From: Phenylobacterium sp.
Lineage (GTDB): Bacteria; Pseudomonadota; Alphaproteobacteria; Caulobacterales; Caulobacteraceae
Reading direction: 5' to 3'
Length of the DNA: 40,235 nt
NCBI RefSeq assembly: GCF_016793285.1
Contig: NZ_JAEUMO010000120.1
Span: 1-40,235, forward strand
Positions within the stretch are counted from its first letter, which is position 1. The number at the start of each line of letters is the position of its first letter. Below are positions 27,152-35,188 of this stretch, piece after piece. The notes below the pieces were generated by a model that saw only the letters and a program-made list of their open reading frames with translations, was not told the origin of the DNA and made no database searches. The position numbers and the translations under genes were made by a program.

Positions 27152-27745
27152 ATGGCGCGCCTCATCCCCCTCGCCGCCCTCGCGGCCACGCTGGCGGCCG
27201 GCCCCGCCGCGGCCGGCGAGGCCTTCCTGGGCGTCTACGCGCACGACGTCGACGACGGCATCAGCTACGGCCACTTCGAGGAAGGCGCCCAGATCGTCCT
27301 CGGCGCCCGCACCACCGCGCTGGACGAACTCAGGTTCATCGGCCGCGCACGCGTCCACCTGCTGGCCGGCGTCAACACCGCGGGCGGGACCGACTACATC
27401 GCCGCGGGACTTTCGTGGCGCTTCCCGATCTCGGAGCGGCTCTACGTCCAGCCGGGCATCGGCGTGGCGGTCCACGACAGCAGGATCGACTACCCCTCGC
27501 CCAACGAGCCGGGCATCACCCCGGCCGAGCGCCTGAAGCGCCTCTCCGACTTCGAGACCAAGCTCGACCTGAACTCACGCGTGCTGTTCGAGCCCGAGCT
27601 GTCGATCGGCTACAAGGCCACCAGCCGCCTCTCGGTAGAGGCGTCGTGGATTCACCTCAGCCACGGACGCCTGGCGGGCCGCTACAACCCGGGCGTCGCC
27701 GACGTGGGACTGCGGATGGTCTACCGCTACGGCCTGGACCGCTAG
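27152..27745 (+). CDS. Acyloxyacyl hydrolase, PagL-type lipid A 3-O-deacylase
   Basis: An outer-membrane lipase that removes the 3-O acyl chain of lipid A. A signal peptide (residues 1 to about 21, ending AGPAAAG) is followed by beta-barrel strands with alternating Tyr/Gly/Phe. The active-site motif is His168-Leu-Ser170 in WIHLSHGRLA, followed by YNPG as in PagL. The terminal strand is VGLRMVYRYG. Length is 197 residues, slightly over the usual 170-190. A strong AAGGAGG ribosome site precedes ATG 27152. It follows the long priming transferase by 41 bp and may be in the same transcript, so lipid A trimming could be set alongside surface-glycan synthesis. Confidence 0.85.
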   Translation: MARLIPLAALAATLAAGPAAAGEAFLGVYAHDVDDGISYGHFEEGAQIVLGARTTALDELRFIGRARVHLLAGVNTAGGTDYIAAGLSWRFPISERLYVQPGIGVAVHDSRIDYPSPNEPGITPAERLKRLSDFETKLDLNSRVLFEPELSIGYKATSRLSVEASWIHLSHGRLAGRYNPGVADVGLRMVYRYGLDR

Positions 27746-28680
27746 CTCTCGTAACGCGACAGGTCCACCCGGTCGCCCATCAGCGCCTTCAGCGCCCGGT
27801 TGCTCTCACGATACCGGCCGGCGAAGCGCCGCGCGACCACCTTGCTGACCGGCTGCGCCTTGCCGAACAGCGCCTTCAGCGGCGCCTGCCGGCCAAGCCG
27901 GCCCACGCCCTGGTAGGCCAGCCGCGACAGCCCACCGAGGTCGAACATCGGGTCGAGGCCGGTGGGGCCGACCCGAAAGTGGTTGATGAAGCGGATCAGC
28001 GGCGTCGCGAACTCCTGCTGACTGGGAGTCACCGGATCGGTCGAAATCCCGTCCAGGTCGCCCGTCGCCGTGACGTCCGCGAACGACGCCAGGTCGCGGA
28101 TGAGCCCCAGCGGGTCCTTCGCCAGCCGCTCCTGCGTCGCCACATGCACGTTCTCGAGCCCGAACAGTTCAGCGTAGAGGCCCACGAGGCGGTGATAGTC
28201 CAGGTGCTCGGGCCCGAAGGCGTAGTAGCCGATCACTGGTTCGTCGGCGAAGAACCGGTCGGGCTTCATCGACCCGCCGCGCGACAGGTACTGCATGTAG
28301 ATCGAGGTCAGCGAGCGCATCTGCTCGCGGATGGTGATCAGGATCCTGGCGTTCGGCGCGATCGCCTTCAGCCGCCGCGCGTAGTCGTCGCCTTCGCGGC
28401 CGCCGTACATCGGGTTGCCGACCAGGATCTCCGACGAGATGACGTCGGCGCTGCCCGGCGCGCCCTGGCCCCTGCGTCGGGCGATCAGGTCGCGCACCGG
28501 CTGCGGATCGAAGGTCAGGCCCAGCGGCCGCACGATGAGGTCGAACACCTCCTCGTGGCTCATGATCGGGTTCCAGCCGTAGGCCGGCTGGAACAGCACC
28601 CGCTGCAGCCAGGTGGTGCCGGTCTTGTGGTAGCCCACATGGATCAGCAGCGGCGCATCGGCCGCCGGTCGATCGGTCAT
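27742..28680 (-). CDS. Sulfotransferase family protein
   Basis: Likely transfers sulfate from PAPS to a glycan or other hydroxyl. The 5'-phosphosulfate-binding motif HVGYHKTGTTWLQ is at residues 14-26 and the 3'-phosphate region is suggested by ARILITIREQMRSLTSIYMQYL. The remaining sequence is typical of bacterial carbohydrate-type sulfotransferases. Length is 312 residues. Its stop codon and that of the PagL-like gene share the palindrome CTAG at 27742-27745, so the convergent genes overlap by four bases. Acceptor is unknown; the neighbouring glycan genes make a surface polysaccharide or a nodulation-factor-like lipid possible. Confidence 0.85.
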   Translation of the reverse strand: MTDRPAADAPLLIHVGYHKTGTTWLQRVLFQPAYGWNPIMSHEEVFDLIVRPLGLTFDPQPVRDLIARRRGQGAPGSADVISSEILVGNPMYGGREGDDYARRLKAIAPNARILITIREQMRSLTSIYMQYLSRGGSMKPDRFFADEPVIGYYAFGPEHLDYHRLVGLYAELFGLENVHVATQERLAKDPLGLIRDLASFADVTATGDLDGISTDPVTPSQQEFATPLIRFINHFRVGPTGLDPMFDLGGLSRLAYQGVGRLGRQAPLKALFGKAQPVSKVVARRFAGRYRESNRALKALMGDRVDLSRYES

Positions 28681-28711
28681 CGTCCTGCCCGTATCGTGGC
28701 GCCGGCGACGC

Positions 28712-28969
28712 CTAGCGCCGTTTCCAGGGGGTGAACCCGAACGGCTTCAGGACCAGCACCACGTAGACCAGCACCACCAGCACGATCAGGAACGAGATGA
28801 GCCCCTGGCCCTCGTTGCCGAACCAGTTGGCGACCGCGCAGCCGACCGACGGCGGCAGGTAGTGGAGGATCGTGTCCTGCGGCTCACCGGGCTGCACCGA
28901 GCGGTGCAGGAACAGCACGACCAGGGCGCCGAAGATCGCCACGGTGATCCAATCGTAGACGGTCTCCAC
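28712..28969 (-). CDS. Small two-helix membrane protein (resembles an exosortase-system accessory protein)
   Basis: An 85-residue protein with two membrane helices, VYDWITVAIFGALVVLFL near the start and ISFLIVLVVLVYVVLVLKPF near the end. They are joined by a loop with YLPPSVGCAVANWFGNEG. From memory this pattern matches small proteins named as accessories of XrtV-type exosortase sorting systems in Sphingomonads and Caulobacters; I cannot verify it and no exosortase is in the window. The start is a GTG with GGGAG eight bases upstream. It lies 31 bp upstream of the sulfotransferase on the same strand, probably in one transcript. Confidence 0.7.
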   Translation of the reverse strand: METVYDWITVAIFGALVVLFLHRSVQPGEPQDTILHYLPPSVGCAVANWFGNEGQGLISFLIVLVVLVYVVLVLKPFGFTPWKRR

Positions 28970-29170
28970 CAGTCCGCTCCCTCAATACCACCGAGAGTAC
29001 GCGGCGTGCGCGCCTCCGGATGACCCAATCATCGCCCATCGACCGGAACGGTCAATCCGGGCGTCATCCTCGCCCGGCGTGCAAGCCGCGTGCCGCCCGG
29101 GCGAGCTTGCGGCCCGGCGCATCATGGCACACGATTCTGGACCGCGCCGTTTGAGTCTCGAGGATACACC

Positions 29171-30244
29171 GTGTCGTCCGATCCGCCGACAGCCGCCCGC
29201 GGCGCGCGGCCCGGCCCCCGCATCGCCCTCGCGATCCTGCTCGCCGCCGCCACGGTGGCCGGCTGCGGCGGGACCTTCGGCCCCGCCCAGGCCGAGGACG
29301 CGACGCCTGGAACCCTGGTCCCCCTCGAGGACGGCCGCCGCATCAACCTGCGTTGCGTCGGGCGCGGCTCACCCACGGTGATCCTGGAGTCCGGGTTCTC
29401 CGCCTACTCGCGCGCCTGGACCAAGGTGCAGCCCGCGCTGGCGCGCACCACCCGCGTCTGCGCCTACGACCGCGCCGGCTACGGCTTCAGCGACCCGGGC
29501 CCCCTGCCCCGCGACGGCGCCGCCATCGCCCGCGACCTCGACCGAGCCCTGGAGGCCGCAAAGGAGGAAGGCCCCTACGTGCTGGTCGGCCATTCGGCGG
29601 GCGGCCTCTACGCGCGGCTGTTCGCGGCGCGGCGCCCCGGCGAGGTGCGCGGTCTGGTGCTGCTCGACCCGACCGTCGAGGCGCTTGCGCCCCCCGGCCG
29701 CGACGGGCTCACGGGGATCCGCCGGCGTGTCCAGCGGTGTCTCGCGGCCGCGGAGGCCCGCCCGCAGCCGGCGCCGCAGGATCCCGCCTGGGAAGGCTGC
29801 GTCCCGGGCTGGGCCGACGATCACGTCCGCAAGGCCGCGCGCGACCCGGAGACCTGGCGCGATCAACTGTCCGAACTGGACGCGATCTTCGGGCGGACAT
29901 CGGAACAGGTCGCTCGCCTGGGCGGACTCCTGGGCGATGTGCCGGCCTATGTGATCACCGCCTCCGACACGGCCGCGTCGGCGCAGCAGGTGGGTCTCAT
30001 CAAGCCGCAGTCCCTGGCCGAGTTGCAGCATCTGCGCCTGGCCCTGAGCTTCGGTCCCGGCTTCCAGCGAACGGTGTACTCGTCGCACCTGGTGATGATC
30101 GACCGGCCGGAGGTGGTGATCGAGGCGGTCTCGGCGATGGTGAAGGCGGCGCGCGCCGACAGCCGGCCCGAACCGCTGCCGCCCAGCGAGACGACGACCC
30201 TCGAACCCGACCCGGCGGCCGAGGCCACGCCGCCGACGCCGTGA
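29171..30244 (+). CDS. Alpha/beta hydrolase, probable lipoprotein
   Basis: A serine hydrolase of the alpha/beta fold. The N-terminus (IALAILLAAATVAGCGG) carries a lipobox with cysteine near residue 32, after a long basic leader, so membrane anchoring is likely. The nucleophile Ser142 lies in GHSAGG, after the oxyanion-region strand TVILESGFSAYSRAW and YDRAGYGFSDPGP. The acid is probably Asp in LLDPTVE and the histidine is in YSSHLVMIDRPE. A Pro/Thr/Glu-rich tail closes the 357 residues. The start is GTG 29171 with GAGGA six bases upstream; an in-frame ATG-like extension to 29090 has no ribosome site. Substrate is unknown. Confidence 0.88.
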   Translation: MSSDPPTAARGARPGPRIALAILLAAATVAGCGGTFGPAQAEDATPGTLVPLEDGRRINLRCVGRGSPTVILESGFSAYSRAWTKVQPALARTTRVCAYDRAGYGFSDPGPLPRDGAAIARDLDRALEAAKEEGPYVLVGHSAGGLYARLFAARRPGEVRGLVLLDPTVEALAPPGRDGLTGIRRRVQRCLAAAEARPQPAPQDPAWEGCVPGWADDHVRKAARDPETWRDQLSELDAIFGRTSEQVARLGGLLGDVPAYVITASDTAASAQQVGLIKPQSLAELQHLRLALSFGPGFQRTVYSSHLVMIDRPEVVIEAVSAMVKAARADSRPEPLPPSETTTLEPDPAAEATPPTP

Positions 30245-30267
30245 CGGCCGCGAAAAAACCGCGGCCG
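30245..30267. terminator. Hairpin after the hydrolase gene, weak terminator candidate
   Basis: CGGCCGCG (30245-30252) and CGCGGCCG (30260-30267) form a perfect eight-base stem with an A-rich seven-base loop, directly after the hydrolase stop. The expected U-run is missing; only ACTTTCTG follows six bases later. Confidence 0.35.
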
Positions 30268-30392
30268 CCCGGACTTTCTGTAACAAGCCTGTCGCACGCC
30301 TGCCCCACGAGCGGCGCCGGCGGACGCGACAACTGGTCTGGCCGGGCGCCGGCCCGATGGGCTAGTCTTCAGGCCAACGGGTGGGGCGTTTG

Positions 30393-30968
30393 ATGGCGCG
30401 CAGGTTTGCTTCCGGGTCGGTTCTCGCAGCGGCGGCAGGGCTTTGGCTCGCCTGCGCCGCCGCCGCCTCGGCGCAGGTGATCTCCATCGGCGACGACGGC
30501 GCGGTGACCACCTACGCCGGCCCCATGGTCCACACCGACCAGGGCGCCGCCGCCATCGCGCCGCCGGCGCCGGCCGCCAGCGCGCCGGAAGAGGTCATGC
30601 TGGCGATCCAGGAGTCATCCGCCCGCCATGCCGTACCCGTACCTCTGATGCGGGCGGTGGCCTGGCAGGAGTCCCGGTTCAACAACAGCGCGGTGTCGCC
30701 CAAGGGCGCGATGGGGGTCATGCAACTGTTGCCCAGGACCGCCAGCGACCTCGGGGTGAACCCTTCCGACCTTCGCGGGAACATCGACGGCGGCGCGGCC
30801 TACCTGGCCCAGCAACTGCGGCGTTTCGGCGACGTGCGCCTGGCGCTGGCCGCGTACAACGCCGGCCCCGAGGCCGTCGCGCGCTACGGCGGCGTCCCGC
30901 CTTATGCCGAAACCCAGGCCTACGTGCGCGCGATCCTCGCGCGCCTGGCCGTCGCCCGTCCCGAGTGA
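30393..30968 (+). CDS. virB1: Lytic transglycosylase, VirB1-like
   Basis: Opens peptidoglycan so the secretion channel can assemble. A signal peptide (ending AAASAQ) leads to a variable linker and then the SLT goose-type lysozyme domain. Catalytic Glu93 is in AVAWQESRFN, followed by SPKGAMGVMQLLPRTA, GAAYLAQQLRRFG and LALAAYNAGPEAV, all hallmark motifs. The start at ATG 30393 has GGGTGGGG upstream. It is the first gene of the packed secretion operon, with the next gene 5 bp away. The VirB1 name rests on this position; the domain alone would be a general transglycosylase. Confidence 0.88.
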   Translation: MARRFASGSVLAAAAGLWLACAAAASAQVISIGDDGAVTTYAGPMVHTDQGAAAIAPPAPAASAPEEVMLAIQESSARHAVPVPLMRAVAWQESRFNNSAVSPKGAMGVMQLLPRTASDLGVNPSDLRGNIDGGAAYLAQQLRRFGDVRLALAAYNAGPEAVARYGGVPPYAETQAYVRAILARLAVARPE

Positions 30969-30973
30969 GAGCC

Positions 30974-31276
30974 ATGAGAAGACCGATTTCACTGGCCGGC
31001 CTCGCCGCCCTGACAGCAGCCCCGGCGCACGCGCAGGCGCAGGCCGCCGACCCCGCCGGGTCGTCGCCGATCCTCGGCGCGCTCAACTGGGTGCAGAACA
31101 CGCTGCTGGGCAACGTCGCCACCAGCGCCGCGGTGATCGCCGTGGCCGCCGTCGGCTTCCTGATGCTGACCGGCCGGATCGAGTGGAAGCGCGGCCTGAC
31201 CGTGATCGTGGGCGCCTTCATCATCTTCGGCGCCGTCACCATCGTGGCCGGCATCCGCACGATGGCCGGGGGCTGA
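30974..31276 (+). CDS. virB2: TrbC/VirB2 family pilin
   Basis: Major pilin subunit of a type IV secretion system. The 100-residue precursor has a signal peptide ending APAHAQAQA, then two hydrophobic helices (NVATSAAVIAVAAVGFLML and GLTVIVGAFIIFGAVTIVAG) joined by the short basic loop TGRIEWKR, which is the TrbC/VirB2 pattern. It starts five bases after the transglycosylase stop and ends four bases before virB3. Confidence 0.9.
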   Translation: MRRPISLAGLAALTAAPAHAQAQAADPAGSSPILGALNWVQNTLLGNVATSAAVIAVAAVGFLMLTGRIEWKRGLTVIVGAFIIFGAVTIVAGIRTMAGG

Positions 31277-31280
31277 CCCG

Positions 31281-31565
31281 GTGAGCCGGCTCGCCTCCGA
31301 TCCGGTCTTCGCGGCGCTGACGCGGCCCCAGATGATCGGCGGCGTCACCTATCCGTACATGGTCCTGAACCTGATCGTGACGCTGGAGGTGTTCCTCATC
31401 ACCCGCTCGTGGTGGTCGCTCGGCATCGCCCTCGTCGTCCACGCGATCGGCTACGTGGGATCGCTGCGGGAACCGCGCTTCTTCGACCTGTGGATGACGC
31501 GGCTGCGCACCTGCCCCCGGATCCGGAACTTCAGCTTCTGGGGCGGAAACTCGTACCGGCCATGA
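31281..31565 (+). CDS. virB3: VirB3 family type IV secretion protein
   Basis: A 94-residue inner-membrane protein needed for pilus assembly. DPVFAALTRPQMIGGV is the typical VirB3 opening, followed by two membrane helices (YMVLNLIVTLEVFLI and LGIALVVHAIGYVG) and a REPRFFDLW segment also typical of the family. The start is GTG 31281, four bases after the virB2 stop. Its TGA overlaps the virB4 ATG (ATGA at 31562-31565). Confidence 0.92.
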   Translation: MSRLASDPVFAALTRPQMIGGVTYPYMVLNLIVTLEVFLITRSWWSLGIALVVHAIGYVGSLREPRFFDLWMTRLRTCPRIRNFSFWGGNSYRP

Positions 31566-33952
31566 GCGGGACCTTCCTCACCACCGCCGCCGCCAGGGTG
31601 CTGGCCCCACGCGAGGTGGGCGTCGGCGAGCGGCTGCCCTACGAGGGCCACGCCGACGACGTGACGCTGAGGACGCGCGACGGACTGCTGGTCCAGACGC
31701 TGCATCTGGCCGGCTTCCCGTTCGAAACGGCGCCCGACGAGGAACTGAACTACCGCAAGGCGATCCGCGAAACGGTGCTGCGCGGCGCCGCGAGCTCGCG
31801 GCTCGGCATCTGGCACACGGTGGTCCGCCGGCGCGTGAACCCGGCCTTCCCGCCGCCGCCCGAGGAACCGTTCTGCGCCACCCTCGACATGCGCTGGCGC
31901 GAGCAACTGGCGAGCCGGCGCCTCTACGTGAACGACATCTTCCTCACCCTGGTCCTTCGCCCGACCCAGGGCCGCGCCGGCTTCATCGAGCGGCTGATGA
32001 AGGGCCCGCGCATCGGCGACGCCGAGGTCGCCCGCGACCTGCGCGAGTTGCACGCCACCCGCGAAGCCTTCGCCGCCGCGCTCGCACCCTACGGCGCGCG
32101 CACGCTCGGCCTCTATGACGCCGCCGGCGGCGCGCGGCGCTCCGAGCCCGCCGAGTTCCTGAGCCTGCTCCTGAACGGCGACGTGCGGCCGGTGCTGGCG
32201 CCCTCGGGCGACTTCTCCGACGCCATCGCCAGCCGCCGCCTCAGCTTCGGCCTCGACGCCATGGAGTTCGGGGCCGGCGCATCCGGCCAGCCGGCCTTCG
32301 GCGCGATGGTGTCGGTGAAGGACTATCCCGCCCGCACTGCGCCCGGCCTGCTGGACGGCGTGCTGCGCCTGCCGGTCGAGCTGGTGCTGACCGAGAGCTT
32401 CGCCTTCGTCGACCGCCAGGCCGCGCTCGACCGCATGGGCCTGGCGCTGCGCCGTCTCAAGGCCGCCGAGGACGACGCCTACAGCCTGCGCGCCGAGCTG
32501 GCCCAGGCGCGCGACGACGTGGGCGCCGGCCGCGCCGCCTACGGCGAGCACCACCTGACCATCCTGACAAAGGCCGACAGCCTGGACGACCTCGACTACG
32601 CCGTCGCCGACGTGCAGTCGGCGCTGGCCGAGGCGGGCGCGGTGGCGGTGCGCGAAGACGTCAACCTCGAGCCGGCCTACTGGGCCCAGTTCCCAGGCAA
32701 CTTCAAATACATCGCGCGGAAAGGCCTCATTTCCGCCGGCAACTTCGCGGGCCTCGCCAGCTTCCACAACCACCCGGCCGGCCAGGCCGTGGGCAACCAC
32801 TGGGGCCCGGCGATCGCGGTGCTGGAGACGACCGCCTTCGGCCCCTACCACTTCAACTTCCACCAGGGCGACCTGGGCAACTTCACCTGCATCGGGCCGT
32901 CGGGTTCGGGCAAGACGGTGCTGCTCACCTTCCTGCTGGCCCAGGCCGAGCGGCTGAAGCCGCGCATCGCCTACTTCGACAAGGACCGCGGCGCCGAGCC
33001 CTTCATCCGCGCCATCGGCGGCCGCTACGACGTTTTGAGCCCCGGCGAGCCGACGGGCTTCAACCCGCTGGCGCTACCCGACACGCCCGGCAACCGCGCC
33101 TTCCTGACCGAATGGGTCGCCCAGTTACTGACCGCCGAGGGCGACGTGACGCTGGACTCCGACGACCGCGCCATGATCGCCGACGCGGTCGACGCCAACT
33201 TCCACCAGCCGCCGCAACACCGCCGCCTGCGCTACCTGCGCGAGCTGTTCCGCGGCGCGCGGCGGCCCCAGGCGGGCGACCTTGCGGCGCGGCTCTCGGC
33301 GTGGTGCGAAGGCGGCGACCACGCCTGGCTGTTCGACAATGCCGACGACCTGCTGGACATCGAGACCCGCGTCCTCGGCTTCGACATGACCAAGGTGCTG
33401 GACGCGCCCACCGTGCGCATCCCGGCGATGATGTACCTGTTCCACCGGCTGGAGCAGCGGCTGGACGGCAGCCCCGCCATGTTCGTCGTCGACGAGGGCT
33501 GGAAGGTCCTGGACGACCCCGTGTTCGTGCGTCGCATCAAGGATTGGGAAAAGACCATCCGCAAGCGCAACGGCCTGGTGGGATTCTGCACCCAGAGCGC
33601 GTCGGACGCCCTGGACAGCCGCATCGCCTCGGCGATCATCGAGCAGGCGGCGACGCAGATCTTCTTCCCGAACGCCCGGGCCAAGGCCAGCGACTATGTC
33701 GACGGCTTCGGGCTTTCCGAGCACGAGTACGAGCTGGTGAAGACCCTGCCCGACACCTCGCGCTGCTTTCTCATCAAGCGCGGCGACCACTCGGTCGTGG
33801 CGCGCCTCGACCTCACCGGCCTCTCGGGCGAACTCGCCGTGCTGGCCGGGACCGAGCGCACCGTGCGCCGGCTCGACGCCCTGAGAGCCCAGGTGGGCGA
33901 CGCCCCGGCCGACTGGCTGGCGTCGTTCATGGAAGGCCGGAGCGCCGCATGA
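31562..33952 (+). CDS. virB4: VirB4 family type IV secretion ATPase
   Basis: The 796-residue ATPase that powers pilus assembly and substrate transfer. The N-terminal CagE/TrbE/VirB4 domain includes LRTRDGLLVQTLHLAG and YYGEHH-like AAYGEHHLTIL. The Walker A motif GPSGSGKT is at about residues 445-452, Walker B FVVDEGW at about 640-647, and FCTQSASDAL follows as expected. Full length for the family. Its ATG overlaps the virB3 stop by four bases, and its stop overlaps a 20-codon mini-ORF that ends one base before virB6. Confidence 0.95.
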   Translation: MSGTFLTTAAARVLAPREVGVGERLPYEGHADDVTLRTRDGLLVQTLHLAGFPFETAPDEELNYRKAIRETVLRGAASSRLGIWHTVVRRRVNPAFPPPPEEPFCATLDMRWREQLASRRLYVNDIFLTLVLRPTQGRAGFIERLMKGPRIGDAEVARDLRELHATREAFAAALAPYGARTLGLYDAAGGARRSEPAEFLSLLLNGDVRPVLAPSGDFSDAIASRRLSFGLDAMEFGAGASGQPAFGAMVSVKDYPARTAPGLLDGVLRLPVELVLTESFAFVDRQAALDRMGLALRRLKAAEDDAYSLRAELAQARDDVGAGRAAYGEHHLTILTKADSLDDLDYAVADVQSALAEAGAVAVREDVNLEPAYWAQFPGNFKYIARKGLISAGNFAGLASFHNHPAGQAVGNHWGPAIAVLETTAFGPYHFNFHQGDLGNFTCIGPSGSGKTVLLTFLLAQAERLKPRIAYFDKDRGAEPFIRAIGGRYDVLSPGEPTGFNPLALPDTPGNRAFLTEWVAQLLTAEGDVTLDSDDRAMIADAVDANFHQPPQHRRLRYLRELFRGARRPQAGDLAARLSAWCEGGDHAWLFDNADDLLDIETRVLGFDMTKVLDAPTVRIPAMMYLFHRLEQRLDGSPAMFVVDEGWKVLDDPVFVRRIKDWEKTIRKRNGLVGFCTQSASDALDSRIASAIIEQAATQIFFPNARAKASDYVDGFGLSEHEYELVKTLPDTSRCFLIKRGDHSVVARLDLTGLSGELAVLAGTERTVRRLDALRAQVGDAPADWLASFMEGRSAA

Positions 33953-34011
33953 CCCGGCTTCGCCAAGGCTTCGCAGGGCTGGGCTTCGAAGCTCCGGAAG
34001 GGGCGGCGTAG
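33949..34011 (+). CDS. Possible 20-residue mini-ORF between virB4 and virB6
   Basis: ATG 33949 overlaps the virB4 stop (ATGA) and the frame ends at TAG 34009-34011, one base before the virB6 ATG. The product MTRLRQGFAGLGFEAPEGAA has no lipobox or membrane helix, so it is not VirB7. The exact fit suggests translational coupling through the gap, but so short a frame can arise by chance. The virB6 ribosome site (GGAAGGGG) lies inside it. Confidence 0.3.
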   Translation: MTRLRQGFAGLGFEAPEGAA

Positions 34012-34012
34012 G

Positions 34013-35188
34013 ATGGCCGCCTGCGCATCCGTCGTCGACGATGGGGTGATCCGGGGCGTCCTGGCGACTATCGACTGCCAGACCAAGGCCTACGCCCAGG
34101 GCGGCTATCTGGCGCTGACCCAGGGGTCGGGCGTGTTCCAGGCCGCGTTGACGGCGCTGTTCACGATCTACGTCGCCTACATCGGCTGGCGGATGCTGTT
34201 CGCGCAGGGCGACGTGCGCCTGGCCGACGCGCCGGGCATCGCACTGCGGATCGGGGTCATCCTGACCCTCGTGACGAGCTGGGCGACGTTCCAGACGCTC
34301 GTCTTCGACATGGCCAGCCGCGCGCCGCTGGAGATCGCCTCGATCGCGTCGTCGCCGTGGACGCAGGAGAGCCGCTCGACACTGGCGTCGGACCCGATCA
34401 CCGGGCTGGAAACGGCCTACCATGAACTCACCCTCACCTCGGCCGCGTTCGGCAAGCAGGCCGGCGTCGACGCCAAGGCCTACGCGAGCCCGCAGGCCGC
34501 CGCCGCCGAAGCCGTGTCGCTGGCCAGCGGAGCGCTCTTCTTCTCCAGCGTCGGCGTCATCTCGGCCTCGACGCTGGCCATCGGCATCCTGACGGCCGTC
34601 GGGCCGATCTTCGTGGCCCTGCTACTGATCCCGGCGACGCGCGGCGTCTTCGTGGGCTGGCTGCGCGCCCTGATCGCCGCGGCGCTGACGCCGATGGTGG
34701 GGTGGCTCCTGCTCGTGCTGATGCTGACGGTGATCGAGCCCTGGCTCGACGCCCTGACCGCCCAGCGCCTGGCCTTCCAGCTCGAGCCGCAGACGGCGAT
34801 CTCGACCGCCGCGCTGATCTTCGTCTTCGCGGCCGGCCAGGCGGCGCTCGTGATCGGGGCCATCGTCATGGCGCTCGGCTTCAAGCTGCCGGAAGGCGCC
34901 GGGGCCCGCGGCGAGGCCGGAGCGGCCGGGCGGACCGCCGCGGCGGGCGGCCCCATCGCGGCCGGCGACATCCTGCCCTCGCGCGCCGAGCGCCTGGCGC
35001 TCGACCTCCAGCGCGACCAGGCCCAGGCGACGGCCCGCTCGCGCACGATCTCGACGGCCGCAGCCGCCGCCGCCTCGCCCGGCCGCAGCAGCAGCGTCTC
35101 GGTCAGCGTGGGCGAGGCCGCCCCCCGGCTCGGCGAGAGCTACCGCCGCCCCTCCGTTTCCGCCCGGCCCGCGGGAGCCGCCCGATGA
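34013..35188 (+). CDS. virB6: VirB6/TrbL family type IV secretion membrane protein
   Basis: Polytopic inner-membrane channel component. Several hydrophobic segments are present: around residues 42-60, 77-95, 170-225 (including VGVISASTLAIGILTAVGPIFVALLL) and 230-290. They span the TrbL/VirB6 core with the conserved AVGPIF-type motif and GWLLLVL. The last 100 residues are hydrophilic, Ala/Ser/Arg-rich (RAERLALDLQRDQAQATARS and onward), a tail longer than in many VirB6 proteins. Length is 391 residues. Its stop overlaps the virB9 start (ATGA at 35185-35188). Confidence 0.9.
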   Translation: MAACASVVDDGVIRGVLATIDCQTKAYAQGGYLALTQGSGVFQAALTALFTIYVAYIGWRMLFAQGDVRLADAPGIALRIGVILTLVTSWATFQTLVFDMASRAPLEIASIASSPWTQESRSTLASDPITGLETAYHELTLTSAAFGKQAGVDAKAYASPQAAAAEAVSLASGALFFSSVGVISASTLAIGILTAVGPIFVALLLIPATRGVFVGWLRALIAAALTPMVGWLLLVLMLTVIEPWLDALTAQRLAFQLEPQTAISTAALIFVFAAGQAALVIGAIVMALGFKLPEGAGARGEAGAAGRTAAAGGPIAAGDILPSRAERLALDLQRDQAQATARSRTISTAAAAAASPGRSSSVSVSVGEAAPRLGESYRRPSVSARPAGAAR

